From SAR324 cluster bacterium (GTDB lineage Bacteria; SAR324; NAC60-12): 10,838 nt of DNA. Positions 5,545-10,838 of the stretch are shown one piece after another. The stretch spans positions 1 through 10,838 of the forward strand of contig JAKUUF010000043.1 of assembly GCA_022448705.1 (NCBI GenBank), written 5' to 3'. How positions within the stretch are numbered: position 1 is the first letter of the stretch; each line of letters begins with the position of its first letter. The notes under the pieces were generated by a model. The model saw nothing but the letters and a program-made list of their open reading frames with translations. It was not told the origin of the DNA and ran no database searches. A program made the translations under genes and the position numbers.

Positions 5545-7794
5545 TCAGGAATATTTGAATGTCAGCTTATCTTTTTTCAGGCCAATGCTGACTTCCCCTC
5601 CGTTTTCCAGTTTTCCGAAAAGGACTTCATCCGCCAGTACTGTTTCAATTTCCCGTTGGATTGTACGGGCCATCGGGCGAGCTCCAAAAACAGGATCATA
5701 GCCTTTTTTAGCCAGCCAGCTTTTTGCGGAGTCAGTCACACTTATGACGACTTTCTGCTGCTGAAGCTTCACTTCCAGTTCCACAAGCAGTTTCTCAACA
5801 ACCATAAGAACCACATCTGCCGGAAGTCCGGCAAAAGTAATGATACTGTCAAGACGGTTGCGGAATTCCGGACTGAAGGTTTTTTCAATTGCTTTCTTAG
5901 AAGGTGCTTTTGGAGTGCTTTCGCCAAATCCTATCGTGGTTGAACTCATCTCCTTTGCACCGACATTGGAAGTCATTATCAGCACAACATTGCGGAAATC
6001 AGCTTCACGGCCATTATTGTCGGTCAGGGTAGCATGATCCATTACCTGCAGCAGTATATTGAAAATATCAGGATGGGCTTTTTCAATTTCATCAAGCAGC
6101 ACCACGCAATGCGGATTCTTTCTCACCGAGTCCGTCAGGAGCCCCCCCTGGTCAAATCCAACATATCCTGGAGGTGCCCCGATCAGGCGGGAAACGGTGT
6201 GTTTCTCCATGTATTCACTCATGTCGAATCTTTTGAAGCTGATTCCCATGATGAAGGCAAGTTGTTTTGCAAGCTCAGTTTTCCCCACTCCGGTAGGTCC
6301 GGTGAAAAGAAAAGAGCCAATCGGGTGATCCGGCATGTGCAGACCGGCACGTGATCGCTTGATGCACTGAACCAGGGTCTTGATTGCCTTTTCCTGACCA
6401 AATACCTGCATCGTCAGTTCTTTTTCCAGTTCACGCAGCTTATCCTTGTCAGTGGTGTTCATGCGTTCAATCGGAACCCTGGCTATGCTGGCAATTACTT
6501 TTTCAACATCCGGAATTCCCACGGTTTTCCGCTTTGATCCCGTACGCAGTCTCACCAGTGAACCGGCCTCGTCGATCACGTCAATTGCCTTGTCAGGCAA
6601 AAAACGCTCATTGATGTATTTTTCTGAAAGTTCGGCCGCAGTTTTCAGTGAGTTGCTTGTGTAACGCAGCTGGTGGTGCTTTTCGTAGCGTGATTTTAGA
6701 CCCTTCAGTATCTTGATCGTTTCCTCCAGAGTAGGTTCAGTGATGTCTATTTTCTGGAAACGGCGAGAAAGCGCACGGTCTTTCTCAAATATCTTTTTGT
6801 ATTCATCATAAGTTGTAGAACCGATACATCGTATTTCGCCCTTGGCAAGTGCTGGTTTGAGCAGGTTTGAAATATCCATCGAGCCACCGCTGGTGGCGCC
6901 TGCTCCAATGATGGTGTGGATTTCATCAATGAAAAGGATTGTACCGGGACTTTTTTCCAAAGCTTTCAATACGGACTTTATGCGCTGTTCAAAATCTCCG
7001 CGGAACTTGGTTCCGGCCAATAATGCCCCTATGTCAAGAGCGTATACCTCTGTTTCAAGCAGCATTTCCGGCACCTCACCGTTTGCAATCTGCAGGGCAA
7101 GTCCCTCTGCCACGGCTGTTTTTCCAACTCCCGGATCTCCAACATAAATCGGATTATTCTTGCGACGCCTGCATAGGATCTGCATGGTGCGGTTGATCTC
7201 ATTTTCGCGCCCGATCAGCGGATCAATGCGCTTTTCCTGTGCCAGCTGGGTTAGGTTCTGTGTGTAGAGTTTAAGCGGATTCTGTTCGATGCGCGAGTGT
7301 TCGCCTTCCTCCTCATCCTCCTCTTCAAGCCCGTCATAATCATGTCCGTCACCTTCCTCGTCTTCCACTGGAACCTTGGCAATACCATGTGAAATATAAT
7401 TCAGTAAATCCAGCCGGGTTATGTCCTGTTTCTGCAGAAAATAGGAAGCATATGATTGCGATTCACGGTGAATTGCCACCAGCACATCGCCGACATCTGC
7501 CGATGCTTTTCCGGAACTGTTGACATGCATCATTGCAAGATGCAGTACTCTCTGTACAGAACGTGTCTGGCGGGGAAGCTTGTTTTCATCTACTTCTTCC
7601 TGCTGGGAAAAGAAGTCCTCCAGGTCCTGCTTGATTATGTTTGTGTCGCCTCCGCAGCTGCGGATGACATTAACCCCTGCATCGTTATGCAGCAATGCAT
7701 ATAGAATGTGTTCAACACATAAATATTCATGGCGACGGTCAATAGCCTCACTTTGAGCCGCCATCAAACACATTTCCAAATCTTTTGTAAACAT
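5545..7794 (-). CDS. clpA: ATP-dependent Clp protease ATP-binding subunit ClpA
   Basis: Hexameric AAA+ unfoldase that feeds proteins to the ClpP peptidase. At 749 residues it matches E. coli ClpA in length. The N-domain (about 1-140) carries the double Clp_N repeat and is the docking site for ClpS. An acidic linker follows at about 143-170, very rich in Glu and Asp. The first AAA domain has Walker A GDPGVGKT (219-226) and Walker B ILFIDE (286-291). The second has Walker A GPTGVGKT (499-506), Walker B VVLLDE (564-569) and sensor-2 GARPMAR (704-710). Lack of the ClpB middle coiled coil and presence of the ClpP-docking loop IGF (621-623) in TTIGFGEST identify ClpA. It starts nine bases after clpS. 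clpP is not in the window. ClpA is usually dispensable and itself turned over by ClpAP. Confidence 0.97.
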   Translation of the reverse strand: MFTKDLEMCLMAAQSEAIDRRHEYLCVEHILYALLHNDAGVNVIRSCGGDTNIIKQDLEDFFSQQEEVDENKLPRQTRSVQRVLHLAMMHVNSSGKASADVGDVLVAIHRESQSYASYFLQKQDITRLDLLNYISHGIAKVPVEDEEGDGHDYDGLEEEDEEEGEHSRIEQNPLKLYTQNLTQLAQEKRIDPLIGRENEINRTMQILCRRRKNNPIYVGDPGVGKTAVAEGLALQIANGEVPEMLLETEVYALDIGALLAGTKFRGDFEQRIKSVLKALEKSPGTILFIDEIHTIIGAGATSGGSMDISNLLKPALAKGEIRCIGSTTYDEYKKIFEKDRALSRRFQKIDITEPTLEETIKILKGLKSRYEKHHQLRYTSNSLKTAAELSEKYINERFLPDKAIDVIDEAGSLVRLRTGSKRKTVGIPDVEKVIASIARVPIERMNTTDKDKLRELEKELTMQVFGQEKAIKTLVQCIKRSRAGLHMPDHPIGSFLFTGPTGVGKTELAKQLAFIMGISFKRFDMSEYMEKHTVSRLIGAPPGYVGFDQGGLLTDSVRKNPHCVVLLDEIEKAHPDIFNILLQVMDHATLTDNNGREADFRNVVLIMTSNVGAKEMSSTTIGFGESTPKAPSKKAIEKTFSPEFRNRLDSIITFAGLPADVVLMVVEKLLVELEVKLQQQKVVISVTDSAKSWLAKKGYDPVFGARPMARTIQREIETVLADEVLFGKLENGGEVSIGLKKDKLTFKYS

Positions 7795-7803
7795 AACCGT
7801 GAT

Positions 7804-8112
7804 TCAGTTTTCTTCCATTGTTGCCAGCAGAGGGAATTCATATTGTTCTGCGAGGCCGTGCACTGTTTCCACTTTGGTTTCTGCTACCTCATAACTGTAA
7901 GAACCGCATACCCCAATTCCGTTGTTATGAACATGCAGCATGATGCGTGTTGCTTCGGAAAGGCTTTTGCTGAATACTGTTTCCAGTACAAATACTACAA
8001 ACTCCATCGTGGTATAGTTGTCGTTATGAAGAAGTACTTTATAACTCTGCGGAGGTTTGAGCTTTTTTCGTGATTTGGTTTTTACCTGTTCATCATATTC
8101 AATATCACTCAT
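7804..8112 (-). CDS. clpS: ClpS, adaptor of the ClpAP protease
   Basis: ClpS binds the ClpA N-domain and delivers substrates with N-terminal Leu, Phe, Tyr or Trp (the bacterial N-end rule). The 102 residues match the family. A variable, charged N-terminal tail (1-20) precedes the core PPQSYKVLLHNDNYTTMEFV. The pocket residues that grip the substrate amino group are kept: N30 and D31 (HNDNYT) and H62 (LHVHNNG). The conserved EVAETKVETV helix (75-84) and the ending EFPLLATMEEN are also typical. A purine-rich GAGGGAAGAGAT upstream of the ATG may serve as SD. The gene heads the clpS-clpA-rsmE-DsbA-like-uvrC cluster; no convincing promoter stands out in the 140 bases upstream. Confidence 0.97.
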   Translation of the reverse strand: MSDIEYDEQVKTKSRKKLKPPQSYKVLLHNDNYTTMEFVVFVLETVFSKSLSEATRIMLHVHNNGIGVCGSYSYEVAETKVETVHGLAEQYEFPLLATMEEN

Positions 8113-8252
8113 ATCTCTTCCCTCTTGTACAAGCCAAGTTAGTAGAACAAATTCCTTTCTTGATTATCAGATTTATCAAATTGCTTTTAACACAGATTTA
8201 CAACTTAAGACTAAATATTTACTCAGTCAGTCAGTATTTGCAAAACTTTTCT

Positions 8253-9170
8253 CTAGCTTGCCTTCACTCTTTCTTCCTGCACGGAATCAGCATCCTTCAA
8301 AAAGACCCTGCTATTCGGAGGTATGCTGTGCGTCAGCCAGACATTTCCGCCTATAATCGATCCTTCTCCAACCACCACGTCTCCAAGTATCGTTGCCCCG
8401 GCATATACGATCACGTTGTTCTCAATTGTCGGATGTCGTTTTAAGTCTGGGTTAGCAAGTGAATGCTGCGGACTTAGCGCCCCTAATGTAACGCCCTGGT
8501 AGAGCCTGACCTGATCCTTGATAACCGCAGTTTCGCCAATCACGATCCCTGTACCGTGATCAATCATCAGTCCCCTGCCTATTGAGACACCCGGATGAAT
8601 GTCAATTCCGGTTTTTGAATGAATATGCTCAGTCATGATTCGCGGAATCAGCGGCACGCCTCTTTGGTGCAAAAAATGAGCAATTCTGAAAACACTTACT
8701 GCCTGAAGACCAGGATATGCCAGTACAATTTCACGCTTGCTCACGGAAGCAGGATCTCCGCGGAGAATTGCCTCCACATCCTCTGACAGCACTTCACGAA
8801 GTGTCGGAAGGTATTCCAGGAATTCATTGGAAATGCTTTCTACCTGCTCTCCAAATTCCGGGTTTTCCTGGCAGCGCTCTCCCTCCAGGGAAGCTTTCCA
8901 GCAGAGTACAAGTTCAATGGCTTCCTTAAGGCGGTAGAAAATGGATACAGTCTTTTGTCCAATCAGGTGGGGTAAATTAAGATTGTCAAATGATTCCTGG
9001 CGGATCAGTCCCGGAAAAAGCAGCACCTGTATGTCTTCGGTTAAATTGATAATGCTTTCCTTTGCCGGAATATGCATATCACCGATATGTTCTATATCCG
9101 GATGTTCCTTGTATGACACCATCAATGCGTCAATCGCCTTTTGCAGCCGTTTACCCTGATCTTTGGACAT
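8253..9170 (-). CDS. cysE: Serine O-acetyltransferase
   Basis: Transfers an acetyl group from acetyl-CoA to L-serine, giving O-acetylserine, the direct precursor of cysteine. The 305 residues comprise an alpha-helical N-terminal region (about 1-175) and a left-handed beta-helix of hexapeptide repeats (about 185-285). Signatures are AEH-like TEHIHSKTGIDIHPG (180-194), the IDHGTGIVIGETAVI block (203-217) with the catalytic His205, and VRLYQGVTLGA (221-231). The long N-terminus and the spacing of motifs are closest to the EpsC/SRPBCC-free bacterial type also annotated as CysE in deltaproteobacteria, so the symbol is by function. The tail EERVKAS does not end in the Ile that CysE uses to bind cysteine synthase, so complex formation with CysK is doubtful. 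The gene is divergent from pyrE across a 125-base gap and is not tightly linked to clpS (140 bases). Confidence 0.92.
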   Translation of the reverse strand: MSKDQGKRLQKAIDALMVSYKEHPDIEHIGDMHIPAKESIINLTEDIQVLLFPGLIRQESFDNLNLPHLIGQKTVSIFYRLKEAIELVLCWKASLEGERCQENPEFGEQVESISNEFLEYLPTLREVLSEDVEAILRGDPASVSKREIVLAYPGLQAVSVFRIAHFLHQRGVPLIPRIMTEHIHSKTGIDIHPGVSIGRGLMIDHGTGIVIGETAVIKDQVRLYQGVTLGALSPQHSLANPDLKRHPTIENNVIVYAGATILGDVVVGEGSIIGGNVWLTHSIPPNSRVFLKDADSVQEERVKAS

Positions 9171-9232
9171 GTTGTGTTTCTCTGTTTATCAGTGTTGTCA
9201 ATAATTTACGGTTTTATAAAAATTATCCTGGA

Positions 9233-9261
9233 TTGAGTTGCCCTAAACTTACTGATATGCT
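9233..9261 (+). promoter_or_regulatory. Candidate pyrE promoter
   Basis: TTGAGT (9233-9238) and TATGCT (9256-9261) are 17 bases apart. Initiation near 9268 would leave a leader of under 30 bases, too short for the pyrimidine-sensing attenuator known upstream of pyrE in enteric bacteria; no terminator-like stem or U-run is present. Confidence 0.4.
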
Positions 9262-9295
9262 TTCAACGTATCTCATAATTCAGTGCTGAAGTCAA

Positions 9296-9967
9296 ATGCA
9301 AAACTATAAAAAACAATTTGCAGAATTCCTTGTGAGCGCAGATGCACTTCAGTTCGGGGAGTTCACATTGAAGAGCGGGCGTGTCTCACCCTACTTTTTC
9401 AACTCCTCAAAATTTAACACCGGACCGCTGATCGAGCAACTTGGGCAATACTATGCTTCCGCGATCCAGCAGCACGCTCCGGACTGCAGCCTTGTTTTCG
9501 GTCCCGCCTACAAGGGAATTCCTTTGTGTGTAACTGTGGCGACAGCGCTTTCAAAAAAACTGAACCGGAATATTGGTTATTTCTTTAATCGAAAAGAAAT
9601 TAAAACACATGGCGATCAGGGAACTCTTGTAGGCCAGCTTCCACAACCGGGTGATATGGCAGTAATGGTTGATGACGTGTTCACTGATGGTCATACCAAA
9701 ATCGAGTCCGTAGACCTGGTTCGGGAACTCTGCAAGATTGAATTTTCCGGTGTACTGGTGGCTCTGGACCGCATGGAAAGCAGTTCCCGCGGCGAGGACG
9801 CAATTGCTGAATTTCAGCTTAAAACAGGGGTTCCCGTCTGGTCAATCATCACCATCCGGGAGGTATGCCTTTATCTGAAAAACAGGATTGTAAACGGCAA
9901 TGTAGTGCTGGATGAGACCCTTTACCAGGAAATAGAACGATATCTCGAAGAACACAGTATCCGCTGA
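9296..9967 (+). CDS. pyrE: Orotate phosphoribosyltransferase
   Basis: Joins orotate to PRPP to form orotidine 5'-phosphate, the fifth step of pyrimidine synthesis, in the cytoplasm as a dimer. The 223 residues match the proteobacterial type. Visible motifs are LKSGRVSPYFFN (25-36, orotate and phosphate contacts), FGPAYKGIPL (68-77), the flexible catalytic loop FNRKEIKTHGDQGTLVG (97-113) and the PRPP-binding signature VMVDDVFTDGHTK (123-135). The last differs from the common VDDVxTAGT in having Asp and His at the variable positions, but the two Asp and the Thr/Gly needed for PRPP are kept. The ATG at 9296 matches the normal N-terminus (YKKQFAEFLV). It is divergent from the serine acetyltransferase gene. 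Confidence 0.96.
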   Translation: MQNYKKQFAEFLVSADALQFGEFTLKSGRVSPYFFNSSKFNTGPLIEQLGQYYASAIQQHAPDCSLVFGPAYKGIPLCVTVATALSKKLNRNIGYFFNRKEIKTHGDQGTLVGQLPQPGDMAVMVDDVFTDGHTKIESVDLVRELCKIEFSGVLVALDRMESSSRGEDAIAEFQLKTGVPVWSIITIREVCLYLKNRIVNGNVVLDETLYQEIERYLEEHSIR

Positions 9968-9995
9968 ATGCAATCAATATGACAACAAAGCCTAA

Positions 9996-10053
9996 AAGCT
10001 TGTGCTGCTGTGTTTTTCAGTCAGAACACAAAAACCTGTACATAAACAAGCTT
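9996..10053. other. Nested inverted repeats downstream of pyrE
   Basis: AAGCTTGT (9996-10003) and ACAAGCTT (10046-10053) form eight-base outer arms; inside them TGTGTT (10009-10014) pairs with AACACA (10025-10030). No T-run follows, so it is not a classic terminator. It could stabilise or process the pyrE 3' end. The rest of the 200-base gap to the next gene holds no tRNA or other gene I can see. Confidence 0.4.
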
Positions 10054-10127
10054 GATTCTGCACTCTATAACACGACATGCATCATTAAAATATTAAAATC
10101 TGCATCCTGTTATTGATAAAAAAAGGG

Positions 10128-10141
10128 TGACATTTTTGTCA
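10128..10141. promoter_or_regulatory. Palindrome TGACA-TTTT-TGTCA
   Basis: A perfect five-base dyad with a four-base centre ends 26 bases before the start of the HEPN-like gene. The position and symmetry suit a repressor site or a small hairpin. No clear promoter hexamers flank it. Confidence 0.3.
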
Positions 10142-10167
10142 AACTGAACTTCAATTTTAACACATTC

Positions 10168-10602
10168 ATGCAAAAAGCACAAGAATCCGAAAGAAGTATC
10201 CAGCGCGCGAAGGTTTCATGGGAGCAGTCCAAAGAGGATTTGGAAATGGCCAAATCAATGATAAAAACTCATCCGGATACAAGCTGCCTGTTAAGCAGTC
10301 AGGCGGCAATCAATGCTTTCAGTTCAATTTTGCAGGCACACGGACATTTTCAGCTGCCGGCTTACTCTTCCACTGAAATGCTGAATCAGTGCAGTTCAGT
10401 ATCTCCTGCCGTTGAGAAGGCTCGGTCTCAGTGTGCTGTGCTTGACAGTGCCCTTAATCGGGATTTGCTTGGACACACCAGTCCAAAAAATATACAGTTC
10501 ACTCCGGCATTTGCCAGAACTTCTTTTGAGGCAAGCAGGAAAATACATAAAATTATCAGAGCATACTGGCAGGAAAACAGGCAGCGTTTTTTTGATCCAT
10601 GA
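10168..10602 (+). CDS. HEPN-like small helical protein, function unknown
   Basis: A 144-residue, probably cytoplasmic and all-helical protein. The N-terminal two thirds resemble HEPN domains: a first helix with AKVSWEQSKEDLEMAKSMI (14-32), a second with SSQAAINAFSSILQAHGHFQLP (43-64, the usual small-residue helix leading to Leu-x-x-x-Gly), then a loop and a C-terminal helix SFEASRKIHKIIRAYWQENR (119-138). The R-x4-6-H RNase motif of toxic HEPN proteins is not visible; only R-x2-H occurs (R124, H127). If it is HEPN it is more likely a binding or regulatory version than a nuclease. No SD is seen. The stop codon overlaps the start of the next gene as ATGA, so the two are very likely translationally coupled. 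No antitoxin-like partner (MNT nucleotidyltransferase) is present in the window. Family call is from pattern only. Confidence 0.6.
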   Translation: MQKAQESERSIQRAKVSWEQSKEDLEMAKSMIKTHPDTSCLLSSQAAINAFSSILQAHGHFQLPAYSSTEMLNQCSSVSPAVEKARSQCAVLDSALNRDLLGHTSPKNIQFTPAFARTSFEASRKIHKIIRAYWQENRQRFFDP

Positions 10603-10838
10603 TTGCTGATGTTGAAAAAATTAGGCAGGCTCTAGCTGGCTATCATCCGCTAAAGAATTCCCGAGTCCGCAAACGAGCATCTGTTTTGATACCACTGCTG
10701 GAAAGTGAAGGTGAGATTTATGTGATGCTTACTCGTCGCTCCAGTGAAATGCGTTCACACCCCGGACAGGTTTCATTTCCTGGTGGAAAGCAGGACAGCA
10801 ATGACGAGGATTCCCTGCAGACGGCACTTCGTGAAACG
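10599..10838 (+). CDS. CoA-type Nudix hydrolase, 5' part (NudL-like)
   Basis: The first 80 codons of a Nudix hydrolase that continues past the window edge. After a helical start (MIADVEKIRQALAGYH) and a strand ASVLIPLL comes the UPF0035-type signature LTRRSSEMRSHPGQVSFPGG (44-63), then the first part of the Nudix box ending TALRET (75-80). This signature marks CoA pyrophosphatases of the NudL/YeaB group, which split coenzyme A and its derivatives into 3',5'-ADP and phosphopantetheine. The metal-binding REXXEE part falls at or beyond the edge and cannot be checked. The ATG overlaps the stop of the HEPN-like gene by ATGA. Confidence 0.9.
   Translation, partial: MIADVEKIRQALAGYHPLKNSRVRKRASVLIPLLESEGEIYVMLTRRSSEMRSHPGQVSFPGGKQDSNDEDSLQTALRET

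Noticed and set aside
5656..7756. Many plus-strand frames of 60 to 106 residues opposite clpA
   Set aside because: They are antisense shadows of a well-conserved gene and show no protein-family features.
8223..8235. TCAG repeated three times as a possible regulatory or phase-variable repeat
   Set aside because: Three units of four bases is too short to claim, and it is not placed in a gene or clear promoter.
8057..8444. Plus-strand frames of 99 and 124 residues over the clpS-cysE gap
   Set aside because: They overlap the ends of two firm genes on the other strand, and their sequence is low-complexity and unlike known proteins.

Overview
The window looks like a piece of chromosome from a Gram-negative, proteobacterium-type organism of moderate GC. 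The evidence is the ClpS-ClpA pair, RsmE, a DsbA-like exported thioredoxin-fold protein, UvrC, an EpsC/CysE-type serine acetyltransferase and PyrE. I cannot place it to genus. A deltaproteobacterial or SAR324-like lineage is only a guess from the mix of genes. Native genes have weak or absent Shine-Dalgarno (SD) sequences.

Bases 1 to about 1716 are visibly more AT-rich and gene-poor and look like accessory DNA. They hold the first ten codons of a leftward gene with an unusually perfect SD sequence, a leftward YhbS-type GNAT acetyltransferase, a rightward small monooxygenase-like (ABM) gene behind a dense palindromic operator candidate, and a 380-base stretch with only micro-ORFs and short repeats. 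This DNA abuts the 3' end of a tRNA-Ala gene. The last 20 bases of that tRNA plus 3 flanking bases are repeated perfectly about 960 bases away (755-777 and 1717-1739). That is the footprint expected of site-specific integration into a tRNA gene, but no integrase lies between the copies.

Bases 1720-2027 are a small leftward stable-RNA unit: a promoter, tRNA-Glu(UUC), then tRNA-Ala(GGC), both with encoded CCA.

Bases 2100-8112 are a leftward housekeeping cluster. In transcription order it is clpS, clpA, rsmE, a DsbA-like gene and uvrC. Gaps are 9, 9, about 165 and 4 bases. The larger gap is mostly an imperfect inverted repeat of dispersed-element type. ClpS and ClpA work together as adaptor and unfoldase in N-end-rule proteolysis; clpP is not in the window. 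RsmE modifies 16S rRNA, UvrC cuts DNA in nucleotide excision repair, and the DsbA-like protein is probably periplasmic. Upstream and on the same strand is the serine O-acetyltransferase gene (8253-9170), the first step of cysteine synthesis.

Bases 9296-10838 are rightward: pyrE (pyrimidine synthesis), a 200-base spacer with stem-loops, a small HEPN-like protein of unknown function, and the start of a CoA-type Nudix hydrolase that overlaps it by ATGA and runs off the window. Most of the window is ordinary. The parts that merit a second look are the tRNA-linked left end and the HEPN-Nudix pair.
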